Shown: one piece after another, positions 1 to 6,468 of the stretch
How positions within the stretch are numbered: the first letter of the stretch is position 1
Layout: each line of letters opens with the position of its first letter
Assembly (NCBI GenBank): GCA_927911515.1
Contig: CAKMQH010000061.1
Coordinates: forward strand, 1-10,114
Origin: an uncultured Neisseria sp.
GTDB lineage: Bacteria; Pseudomonadota; Gammaproteobacteria; Burkholderiales; Neisseriaceae
DNA: 10,114 bases
Direction: 5' to 3'
Notes under the pieces: generated by a model
Told to the model about the DNA's origin: nothing
What the model saw: only the letters and a program-made list of their open reading frames with translations
The model's database searches: none
Position numbers and translations under genes: made by a program

Positions 1-825
1 TGATGGGCGGCGATGATCGCGACTATCTTTACGGAGGTAGTGGAAATGACGTTCTACAAGGCGGCGAAGGAAACGACCTGCTCGATGGCGGATACGGCAA
101 CGACACTTTAGACGGTGGCCAGCGGTGCAGACAGCATGAGCGGTGGATATGGGGATGACATTTACTATGTAGACAAGTGTGAACGACGACCCGTTTACTG
201 AAGGATGGCTTGAAGGGACCGATACCATTTACAGCAGCGTTTCCTACACCGCCCCAACCAACGTTGAAACCTGACTTTGACAGGCAGCAACAACATCTTC
301 GGTATTGGCAATTATGGCAACAATACCCTGACCGGCAACAGCGGACACAATCGCTTGAGTGGCGAAGACGGCAACGACACTCTATACGGCATGAGCGGCG
401 ACGACACACTGTCAGGCGGCAATGGATATGACTACCTCAATGGTGGAGACGGAGATGACTATATTGCAGGTGGCTTGGGTAGCGACACCATCGTCACAGG
501 TGCAGGCAGAGACACCGTCGCCTTTACTGCATCAGATATCCGTGACGGCAGCACAGATCGTTTGACAGACTTCAACCCTTATATGGACAAGCTTGACCTG
601 TCTGCTATGCGTTCATTATTGAGTGGCAACAATGCGAAGTTGAGCTGGTCAGAAATGTTCGTCAGCAACCCTTCTTATTACGATGCCGACCGCTCTTATC
701 TCGTTTTTGATTCAGCACAGCAAACTCTTGCTTATCGTGCGGCAGGTGCAAGCAGTAATACTGTATTTGCCAAATTCGATAGCGACCAAGCAGTATGGTT
801 GAACGCATCCAATATCATCGGCTAA
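1..825 (+). CDS. RTX (hemolysin-type Ca-binding repeat) secreted protein, C-terminal part, frameshifted
   Basis: This is the C-terminal part of a large secreted protein with calcium-binding RTX nonapeptides; the start lies left of the window. From position 3 the frame reads GGDDRDYLYGGSGNDVLQGG and further copies of the GGxGxDxLx motif. A linker then carries the SVSYTAPTNVETLTLTGS type sequence common between RTX blocks, followed by a second block (about 340-500) and an acidic, glycine-poor tail ending ASNIIG at 825. Such tails carry the uncleaved C-terminal signal for a type I (ABC/MFP/TolC) exporter; the repeats fold on binding calcium outside the cell. Similarity carries across three frames, so three one-base lesions are needed: an extra C at 119/120, an extra A at 175/176 and a missing base at 270/271. 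Substrate or enzymatic activity cannot be told, because the N-terminal domain is absent. No exporter genes are in the window. It could be a decaying gene or a sequencing artefact. Confidence 0.8.
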
Positions 826-938
826 AGATTCGCTAAAAAGAACTGACAGTTTGAAACGAATCTGCTTTTAAATTCCAAGGCAAAGATTTAAAACAAACGT
901 AAAACAAATCGTCCGTTCATTCTAAGCTGATTCAATAT

Positions 939-983
939 AAAACGTCGTCTGAAAACTCAATTACAGGTTTCAGACGACGTTTT
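939..983 (+). terminator. Rho-independent terminator made of inverted uptake-like sequences
   Basis: A perfect 16-bp inverted repeat, AAAACGTCGTCTGAAA at 939-954 and its complement at 968-983, encloses a 13-nt loop. The right arm ends in TTTT on the plus strand and the left arm gives TTTT on the minus strand, so it could stop transcripts from both the RTX gene and the pilin operon. Each arm contains ACGTCGTCTGAA, one base off the local uptake sequence AGGTCGTCTGAA. Paired uptake sequences serving as terminators are well known in Neisseria. Confidence 0.75.
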
Positions 984-1130
984 GGTTTCTAAGATCCGTG
1001 TTGTTGACATCTACAAGATCTTTCGTCGAATCAGAAGCTCTCCCTCAAACTCAAGTTTCAAATCCTAAATTGACATGGAAGAAAATTGATTTAAGCAGTT
1101 GCTTGAAACTATATTTACCAATCAATTTAA

Positions 1131-1256
1131 AAGGTCGTCTGAAAACCTAAGTTTCAGAGTAAAGTACATTGCGCCTATAAAAACTGCACCTTAGCGAATC
1201 TACTAAGGTGTGGTTTAATCCATTCTAAAGCCTAAAATATTATTTCAGACGACCTT
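1131..1256. repeat. 126-bp element with inverted DNA uptake sequences as ends and an internal hairpin
   Basis: Perfect 14-bp terminal inverted repeats, AAGGTCGTCTGAAA at 1131-1144 and TTTCAGACGACCTT at 1243-1256, lie 98 bp apart, too far for a simple terminator. Inside, 1181-1194 and 1203-1216 form a hairpin with an 8-bp perfect core (CACCTTAG / CTAAGGTG), two G-T pairs, a C-G pair and an AAA/TTT base, around the 8-nt loop CGAATCTA. It may be a compound terminator, a miniature element, or the remnant of abutted insertion-sequence ends. No transposase is present. Confidence 0.5.
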
Positions 1257-1281
1257 CTTAGCAGGGAATGGACTGTTTTCT

Positions 1282-1773
1282 CTACTTTTTATTTGAAACA
1301 GGTTCGCAACCTGTATTACCGTTTTTAGTGGTTAACTTGGCTTTGGCTGATTCAGCATCGGTACATTTGTAGGCATTGCCCAAACTGTCCATCCAGACGG
1401 AAAGTTTGTAATTAGTCCCACTTTTCGGGGTCGCAAAAAGATAATAAGCTCTGCTGTGTTTAGAGTCCTTATCTTTCATTGCGCCACTGAAATCATATTT
1501 AGCCGCAACTTCAGATGTAGCCTGATAGGTCTTAACAAACCCTGTATCTCCCTCAATTTCATCTTTCATTTTGAGTGCAGGATTTTTGACCAGTTTGGTT
1601 TTCAAGCTATTATTGATGATAACCAATTCAGCATGCGCCTGAGATTGATAGCCGCGTTCAATGTAATGGATATAGGAAGGGTAAGCGATGGTACTGAGGA
1701 TGCCGATGATAGCAATAACAATCAGCATCTCGACCAGCGTAAACCCTTGAAATTTAGTGATAGACGTATTCAT
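1282..1773 (-). CDS. pilX: Minor type IV pilin PilX (gonococcal PilL equivalent)
   Basis: A pilin-like subunit incorporated in the type IV pilus fibre. In N. meningitidis PilX promotes bacterial aggregation and adhesion. The 163-residue precursor has a short leader ending in Gly10, prepilin peptidase cleavage before Phe11 (QG/FTLVEMLIVIAIIGIL), and Glu15 at mature position 5. Hallmarks shared with meningococcal PilX from memory are the IExGYQSQ stretch after the N-terminal helix, INNxLK, KNP, SVWMxSxGxxYKC and a final GCE region. Cys137 and Cys156 are placed to close the C-terminal disulfide loop, the D-region that carries PilX function. It is last in the pilH-I-J-K-X operon, starting 4 nt after the pilK stop. 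No strong Shine-Dalgarno is visible, so translation may be coupled. I chose ATG at 1773 because it gives a normal leader. The uptake-sequence element at 1131-1256 lies just downstream. Confidence 0.92.
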   Translation of the reverse strand: MNTSITKFQGFTLVEMLIVIAIIGILSTIAYPSYIHYIERGYQSQAHAELVIINNSLKTKLVKNPALKMKDEIEGDTGFVKTYQATSEVAAKYDFSGAMKDKDSKHSRAYYLFATPKSGTNYKLSVWMDSLGNAYKCTDAESAKAKLTTKNGNTGCEPVSNKK

Positions 1774-1777
1774 GATT

Positions 1778-2398
1778 TTATCTATTTATTCTTATTCGTT
1801 GGCCACATAAGATTGCAACATGACTACCGTATTTTTCGTTTTTTCCCCATGCTTTGGCAGTGACGCGATAAATGGTACGGTTGTCGGTAGAATTGGTGCT
1901 TAGGTATTCGATGATGAAACGAGGATTTGCCTTAGCACCACTGTTTTTTCCGGGATATTCTTCACCGTTTTCATCGATACATTTTTTCTTACTGCATTCA
2001 CGCACCCACGCCTCAACTTTTGAAGTACCATTCACAGTAATCATACCTGCTGCAGTAGGATAAGAGCCCGCATTAATTTGTGCTGCTTTGCATAAACCTT
2101 TCTTTTTATCAGTTTTGGTTTTCGAGGTCGAAATACAATCATCAGTGAATGGGAAATCCCCATCCTCAATTTCGTAAATGCGATTCTCTCCTTCTCGCAA
2201 TGCTGCTTCAGCAAGCGTAGTAGCAAATTTATGATCTGCATCGTTGGTACTGATTCGCTGCTCGGTATTATAGGACTGGGTCGCGGTAACGACGAGCAAG
2301 GCAATGACGATCATAATCATCAAGACGATAAATAATGCGAAGCCTTTTTGTACAGAAGCTTTAGCGGGAAGATGGTTTAGAGTAATCGGTCTGCGCAT
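1778..2398 (-). CDS. pilK: Type IV pilus assembly minor pilin PilK (PilX/GspK-like family)
   Basis: A core minor pilin of 206 residues that, with PilH, PilI and PilJ, is thought to form an inner-membrane initiation complex priming pilus assembly and opposing PilT-driven retraction. The prepilin site is QKG/FALFIVLMIMIVIALLVV, with cleavage after Gly19. Mature position 5 is Ile rather than the usual Glu, as expected for the PilX/GspK family that caps the pilin tip. The helix continues into SYNTEQRIS and AEAALREGE, which match what I recall of meningococcal PilK, as do IIEYL and YRVTAKAWGKN near the end. At least five cysteines lie in the globular part. The start ATG at 2398 is preceded by a clear GGAGG (2405-2409) and lies inside the end of pilJ (22-nt overlap), so the two are translationally coupled. 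Confidence 0.92.
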   Translation of the reverse strand: MRRPITLNHLPAKASVQKGFALFIVLMIMIVIALLVVTATQSYNTEQRISTNDADHKFATTLAEAALREGENRIYEIEDGDFPFTDDCISTSKTKTDKKKGLCKAAQINAGSYPTAAGMITVNGTSKVEAWVRECSKKKCIDENGEEYPGKNSGAKANPRFIIEYLSTNSTDNRTIYRVTAKAWGKNEKYGSHVAILCGQRIRINR

Positions 2399-3345
2399 TT
2401 GTTTCCTCCGCGTACAGTCGCGTTGATTCGATAAATTTGTACTTCATTATCATTACCTCCACCTGCGTTAATACTACCGCCGTTCAATAGAAGTTCGATA
2501 GAGGCAGGTGTTTCTTTATCAGACCATAATTCTGTATATTCGAATTTTTCGTCTTTTTCTTTATCTGTTCCTTGAGCCTGTGCATTTCCAGAAGAGGTAG
2601 GAACCGGAGCTGATGCCGCTTCACTTCCTTCAAACGTTTCAGGGCAATTTTTGGTATAAAAGTAATGGATGCCCATACTTTCAATTCCCTTAATCAGCAA
2701 CTGTGGATTACTCCATTCCCCTTTGTCTGTTAGTTGGAACCGGTAAAGGCCTTTTTGCCCTCCGGCAGTACCGACAGCATAGGCATTCACCTCATGCTTC
2801 ATTATGGAGATATTGCCTGCTTGGGAACCATCTGTCTTTAAAGCTGCTTTGCTATCAGTAATTTTCTTTCCTGGTTTGGTAATGTTTGTGCAGCTGCTGG
2901 CCACTACTGTTGCCGCGTTTGGTGATGCGGTATCTATGCCGTATTGGAAAATCAGCGCCTTACCGCTCTGTTCAAAGTCAGTCACACCTAAAGAACCTGT
3001 TTCTCTGACAGCAGGAAGCATTTTTCCACTACCTTTAAGTTTGAGAAAGTCTTTGGAGCCAGAGTCAGCAATAACGGCTTGGGCATCATAGGCCGACATA
3101 TTGAAACAGCCGAAATTTCCTGCCATACGGGCATCACGTACGATTTGATTTGACGCATTGCGCAAATCCTGCTGAACATTTAAACGCGCTGTGGCAGCAG
3201 TGTTCAAACTGCGTGCAGTAAAATAACTGGAGCTGACAGCCAGCAGGACTATCATGCTCAATGCGCTTGCCACAAGGAATTCAATCAGGCTGAAACCTTG
3301 CATACTTGCTTTTACCGGAATGTGTGGGCGGTTTTTATTATTCAT
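2377..3345 (-). CDS. pilJ: Type IV pilus assembly minor pilin PilJ (PilW family)
   Basis: A 322-residue minor pilin of the PilW/GspJ-like family, the largest of the cluster, working with PilH, PilI and PilK at the start of pilus assembly. The leader ends at Gly17 (MQG/FSLIEFLVASALSMIVLL), with Glu22 at mature position 5. The following SYFTARSLNTAATARLNVQQDLRNA segment and the RDARMAGNFGC motif are typical of the family. A low-complexity stretch rich in Ser, Ala, Pro and Lys/Glu (around APVPTSSGNAQAQ and the run after it) looks like a flexible, species-variable loop. The ATG at 3345 overlaps the pilI stop by 8 nt and has GGGAAAG upstream. The stop lies inside pilK. The reading frame is intact. 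Confidence 0.92.
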   Translation of the reverse strand: MNNKNRPHIPVKASMQGFSLIEFLVASALSMIVLLAVSSSYFTARSLNTAATARLNVQQDLRNASNQIVRDARMAGNFGCFNMSAYDAQAVIADSGSKDFLKLKGSGKMLPAVRETGSLGVTDFEQSGKALIFQYGIDTASPNAATVVASSCTNITKPGKKITDSKAALKTDGSQAGNISIMKHEVNAYAVGTAGGQKGLYRFQLTDKGEWSNPQLLIKGIESMGIHYFYTKNCPETFEGSEAASAPVPTSSGNAQAQGTDKEKDEKFEYTELWSDKETPASIELLLNGGSINAGGGNDNEVQIYRINATVRGGNKCADRLL

Positions 3346-3920
3346 TTATCTTTCCCTTACGCGTACTTGATAGGTGTAATGATGGAATCTTGTATGTTTT
3401 GGCGTCACTTGCGGCTTTACCTTCTTCTATATCTTTAAGCCATAAGACTTTAATAACAGTATCCGCATCTGTTTTTTTATCGCAATGAGAGTGAAATGTT
3501 CCATTGTAAGTAGGTTCTTTATTTGAACCATCACGACAGATTTCATAATAAAATTCGGAATCAGGTAGCGCATTACGCAATGCCTGATCAAATTGTGCAA
3601 TTTGCGCTTTTGCCAAAATTTTTTTTGCTTATATCGGTTGTTGTCTCCAACTTCTCACTCTTCGGCTTATCACTAGATCCTGCAGTAATGTAATAATCGA
3701 TATATGTCTTACAGAATCCACGCTGACCATTGTTACGAGTGCATTCTTCCAACCTCGGATTAATCAGCATCCCTTCAACCAAATTTTGAGTAAGTTGCGA
3801 TACGATAGTCTGTCCTTCTGCTTCGCGCACGCTAGAAACGGTACGCAGTTGGATGGCAAGCAGAGCGAGAACGCCGATTGCGAGGACAAACATGGCAACC
3901 AATACTTCAATTAAAGTCAT
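3338..3920 (-). CDS. pilI: Type IV pilus minor pilin PilI (PilV family), frameshifted
   Basis: A minor pilin of the PilV/GspI-like family, second in the operon, part of the pilus-initiation complex. The body reads MTLIEVLVAMFVLAIGVLALLAIQL, then RTVSSVREAEGQTIVSQLTQN, matching the PilV N-terminal helix. The frame breaks at a T8 run (3619-3626): removing one T joins TDISKK to ILAKAQIAQFDQALRNALPDSEF and continues to the stop at 3338, giving about 193 residues from the Met at 3920. That Met is the first residue of the mature pilin, following the cleavage site QSG, so it is not the real start. The leader codons SKPYQSG run upstream in the same frame, but no ATG, GTG or TTG occurs before a stop there. 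One missing base near 3950 would join it to a GTG at 3979. The 3-prime end overlaps pilJ by 8 nt. Confidence 0.85.
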
Positions 3921-3982
3921 GCCTGATTGATATGGCTTAGAAAAACTTACCGATCTCGTTTTGGTGAATCTCGATTCACTCG

Positions 3983-3995
3983 TTTCAGACGACCT
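3983..3995 (-). repeat. DNA uptake sequence between pilH and pilI
   Basis: AGGTCGTCTGAAA reads on the minus strand. It is a single copy without an inverted partner, and it falls just upstream of, or inside, the presumed extended start of pilI. It fits uptake-biased transformation and is not expected to terminate operon transcription. Confidence 0.85.
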
Positions 3996-4032
3996 TTTGT
4001 ACGTAATGTCATGGGTTTCATAGAGCTATATT

Positions 4033-4728
4033 TTATTTTTGGGGTTGTTTATTGGATTTTGCTTTAGATTCTGCATATTTACAGAGATCGCGTGAATCTG
4101 ACTTGGCGCAGATTTCTACTCGTCCGCTACTGTCAACTAACACAATACTGGCACGAGATTTTTTGGTACTTTCTGTGTTTGCGGCGGAATCTGTCATGCT
4201 GATTTTGATATAGCCGTCTGAGTAGGTAAAATCAGATTTTTTACTGGGTTTCTTGACGGAATAGCCAAAAGTACCATTCGGTTGAAATGCCCAAAAAACA
4301 GGCTGTGAATCAGAGTCTTTGCCTCCGAATTTGACATGATCAAATTGGTAGGTGACTTTATTCGCATCCTTAGCGTTCAAGACAATAGTGCGCAGGAAAA
4401 TGTCCGCCCTATCATCATTGTAGTTAACATCACCACTCTTATCAGCATAAGCTAGGATGCCGCTTTGTATGTATTTGGTATCACATTTATTGTCTGGAAC
4501 CCCGTTTTTTCTGATTTGTACGGGACAGACATAGACAGGGAGATTGAGGCGGACTGCTTCGGCTCGTGCGAAACGCAAGAGATTTGCCACCTGCTCTGCC
4601 TGACTGGCAGCGCGGCGGGAGGCAATCCATTCGCTCATATTTGGAAGGGCGATAGTGGCCATGATGGCGGTAATAGCGATCACGACCAACAATTCGATTA
4701 AGGTAAAACCTTTTTGTTGTGCGTACAT
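4033..4728 (-). CDS. pilH: Type IV pilus assembly minor pilin PilH (FimT/GspH family)
   Basis: First gene of the minor-pilin operon; a 231-residue FimT/GspH-like pilin of the complex that starts pilus assembly. The very short leader MYAQQKG is cut before Phe8 (FTLIELLVVIAITAIMATIALP), with Glu12 at mature position 5. The next segment, EWIASRRAASQAEQVANLLRF then ARAEAVRLNLPVYVCP, is the GspH/FimT signature. Four cysteines (YVCP, NKCD, EICA, DLCK) could form two disulfides in the periplasmic domain. The C-terminus is Lys/Ser rich. The ATG at 4728 was chosen because it gives the compact leader usual for the family; no good Shine-Dalgarno is visible. It follows dnaB on the same strand after a 158-bp gap that must hold any operon promoter. 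Confidence 0.92.
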   Translation of the reverse strand: MYAQQKGFTLIELLVVIAITAIMATIALPNMSEWIASRRAASQAEQVANLLRFARAEAVRLNLPVYVCPVQIRKNGVPDNKCDTKYIQSGILAYADKSGDVNYNDDRADIFLRTIVLNAKDANKVTYQFDHVKFGGKDSDSQPVFWAFQPNGTFGYSVKKPSKKSDFTYSDGYIKISMTDSAANTESTKKSRASIVLVDSSGRVEICAKSDSRDLCKYAESKAKSNKQPQK

Positions 4729-4886
4729 GAGTAGTAAAAAACGTCTAGAGTTAAGTAATGTGTTTTATCATCCGGCTTAGAATGTTTTTATCGCCGGTAA
4801 TTATGCGGTTTGGCTCATTCTAAACGATATTGGGATGAATTGCCTAATAAAATATGAAATTTGCTTGGTTTTTAGGCTGATTTGTC
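4729..4886 (-). promoter_or_regulatory. Upstream region of the pilin operon (dnaB-pilH gap)
   Basis: The 158-bp gap downstream of dnaB is AT-rich and shows no hairpin with a T tract, so read-through from dnaB is possible. On the minus strand a TAGAAT (4817-4822) is the best -10-like box, with only weak -35 candidates. It is embedded in an 8-bp inverted repeat, TTAGAATG at 4777-4784 and CATTCTAA at 4816-4823. I regard promoter placement here as tentative. Confidence 0.25.
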
Positions 4887-6293
4887 TCAATCTTCCATCA
4901 ATGCGGATTCGGGAATGTAGGCTGCATTGTCGAATTTGGTAAATTGCCCCATCCAAGTGAGGAATACTTTCCCGACAGGACCGTTACGGTGTTTACCGAT
5001 AATACATTCCGCGAGACCTTTCATGGGCGATTCTTGGTTATAGTATTCGTCGCGGTACATAAACATAATCAGGTCCGCATCCTGCTCGATGGCACCGGAT
5101 TCCCGCAAGTCGGACATCATTGGACGCTTGTCGGTACGTTGCTCTACGGTACGGCTCAACTGCGACAAGGCAATGACGGGAACTTGCAACTCCTTCGCCA
5201 ATGCTTTGAGGGAGCGCGAAATTTCGCCGAGTTCTGAGGCGCGGTTGTCCGAACGTCCTGATCCTGCCATTAATTGCAGGTAGTCAATCACGATCAAGCC
5301 CAATTTTCCGTTGAACTGGCGTGCAAGGCGGCGGGCGCGGGCGCGCAATTCGAGCGCAGTCAAGCCCGGCGTTTCGTCGATATACATAGGCGCATCGGAA
5401 AGCTTGACCACAGCTTCATTCAGACGACCCCAATGTTCATCTTCCAATCTGCCTGTTTTCAAAACGCTCTGATCAAGCCTACCCACGGAACCCAGCATAC
5501 GCATCACCAGTTGTGCGCCGCCCATCTCCATCGAAAATACGGCAACAGGCAGCTTACCTTCTACGGCAACGTGTTCGGCGATATTGATCGAAAAAGCGGT
5601 TTTACCCATAGACGGACGACCCGCCACGATAATCAAGTCGCCAGGTTGAAGACCTGAGGTTTTTTTATCCAAGTCGATAAACCCTGTCGATACGCCGGTA
5701 ACTTCATCGGGATTATCGCGGGAATAGAGCATGTCGATGCGCTCGACTACTTCCTTCAAAAGCGCAGGCATTTCGAGAAAGCCCTGTTTGGATTTAGCCG
5801 TACTTTCCGCAATTTGGAACACTTTGTTTTCCGCTTCATCCAAAAGCTGCCCTGCATCCCTACCCTGCGGATTGTAGGCGCTACGGGCGATTTCAGTTCC
5901 TACTTCAGCAAGCTGGCGCATGATGGAACGCTCGCGCACGATTTCGGCATAGCGGCGGATATTCGCGGCAGACGGCGTGTTTTGCGCCAAAGTAATCAGA
6001 TAATTGAATCCACCCGCTGCCTCTAATTCCTCATTGCGTTCTAAACTTTCCTGAACGGTAATCACGTCGGCAGGACGGCTTTCGTTAATCAGATTGGCGA
6101 TGGCGCGGAAAATCAGGCGGTGTTCGTGTCGGTAGAAGTCTTCGCCGGTGACCACATCGGCAATTCTGTCCCAAGCCGAATTTTCAAGCAAAAGACCTCC
6201 CAAAACGGATTGCTCCGCCTCCATAGAATGCGGCGGCAGCGACAACGCGCTGACTTCGCGGTCTTCAGACGACGTATCAGGATAATCGTTCAT
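4887..6293 (-). CDS. dnaB: Replicative DNA helicase DnaB
   Basis: The hexameric replicative helicase that unwinds DNA ahead of the fork 5-prime to 3-prime using ATP and interacts with primase. The 468-residue protein is full length for the family. The N-terminal DnaB domain (about residues 20-125, starting PPHSMEAEQSVLGGLL) is followed by a linker and the RecA-like domain. Walker A is GRPSMGKT at 225-232, Walker B is LIVIDYLQL at 333-341, the SQLSR motif lies at 377-381, and the conserved DLRESGAIEQDAD at 395-407. The frame is intact. It lies directly upstream of pilH, an arrangement also known in pathogenic Neisseria, and is divergent from uvrB. The ATG at 6293 gives a normal N-terminus. The reading frame contains two uptake-like sequences, each one base off the local form, at 5419-5430 and 6264-6275. 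Confidence 0.97.
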   Translation of the reverse strand: MNDYPDTSSEDREVSALSLPPHSMEAEQSVLGGLLLENSAWDRIADVVTGEDFYRHEHRLIFRAIANLINESRPADVITVQESLERNEELEAAGGFNYLITLAQNTPSAANIRRYAEIVRERSIMRQLAEVGTEIARSAYNPQGRDAGQLLDEAENKVFQIAESTAKSKQGFLEMPALLKEVVERIDMLYSRDNPDEVTGVSTGFIDLDKKTSGLQPGDLIIVAGRPSMGKTAFSINIAEHVAVEGKLPVAVFSMEMGGAQLVMRMLGSVGRLDQSVLKTGRLEDEHWGRLNEAVVKLSDAPMYIDETPGLTALELRARARRLARQFNGKLGLIVIDYLQLMAGSGRSDNRASELGEISRSLKALAKELQVPVIALSQLSRTVEQRTDKRPMMSDLRESGAIEQDADLIMFMYRDEYYNQESPMKGLAECIIGKHRNGPVGKVFLTWMGQFTKFDNAAYIPESALMED

Positions 6294-6327
6294 GGCAGTT
6301 GCTCTTAGGCTGAAATGGGAATCCGAT

Positions 6328-6333
6328 ATTATA
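6328..6333 (-). promoter_or_regulatory. Probable -10 box of the dnaB promoter
   Basis: A perfect TATAAT reads on the minus strand 34 bp before the dnaB ATG. The region 16-18 bp upstream has no good -35 (TGCCAA at 17 bp). It overlaps one arm of an inverted repeat, TTGGCA (6351-6356) with TGCCAA (6366-6371), which could be an operator or chance. Confidence 0.45.
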
Positions 6334-6395
6334 ACGCAGTGGAAATTGGGTTGGCATTAGCTTTGTGCCAACTTAACTGCCATCAAGAAATAGAT

Positions 6396-6422
6396 AGGTC
6401 GTCTGAAAATTTCAGACGACCT
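6396..6422. repeat. Perfect inverted pair of DNA uptake sequences between dnaB and uvrB
   Basis: AGGTCGTCTGAAA, one A, then TTTCAGACGACCT: a 13-bp perfect inverted repeat with essentially no spacer, followed by TTTTT at 6422-6426 on the plus strand. It has the form of a plus-strand intrinsic terminator, yet no plus-strand gene lies upstream since dnaB runs the other way. Its right part occupies the -35 position of the uvrB promoter. Confidence 0.85.
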
Positions 6423-6426
6423 TTTT

Positions 6427-6434
6427 GCTATAAT
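6427..6434 (+). promoter_or_regulatory. uvrB promoter, extended -10 box
   Basis: The sequence TGCTATAAT (6426-6434) is an extended -10 (TGn plus perfect TATAAT), 34 bp before the uvrB ATG. The -35 position (about 6406-6411, AAAATT) lies in the uptake-sequence hairpin and does not match TTGACA, so this promoter probably depends on the extended -10. Confidence 0.6.
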
Positions 6435-6468
6435 TTCCCTTTTCCCCGAACCGAAAACAGGCGGCAAT

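Larger units (their letters stand above)
826..1281. other. Non-coding region between the convergent RTX gene and the pilin operon
   Basis: No convincing coding frame is visible on either strand. The region holds the terminator hairpin at 939-983 and the inverted-repeat element at 1131-1256, described separately. Between them, 984-1130 is AT-rich; it has an isolated TTGACA at 1004-1009 without a matching -10 box at normal spacing, so I do not call a promoter there. Confidence 0.6.

Noticed and set aside
29..409. Cysteine/arginine-rich minus-strand open frame opposite the RTX repeats
   Set aside because: The Cys/Arg richness is the antisense reading of Gly/Asp repeat codons.
1..500. CRISPR-like tandem repetition
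   Set aside because: The repetition is the 9-residue RTX coding motif, degenerate at DNA level, without constant repeats and spacers.
1004..1032. Promoter starting from TTGACA at 1004-1009
   Set aside because: There is no -10-like hexamer at 16-18 bp spacing and no gene downstream on the plus strand.
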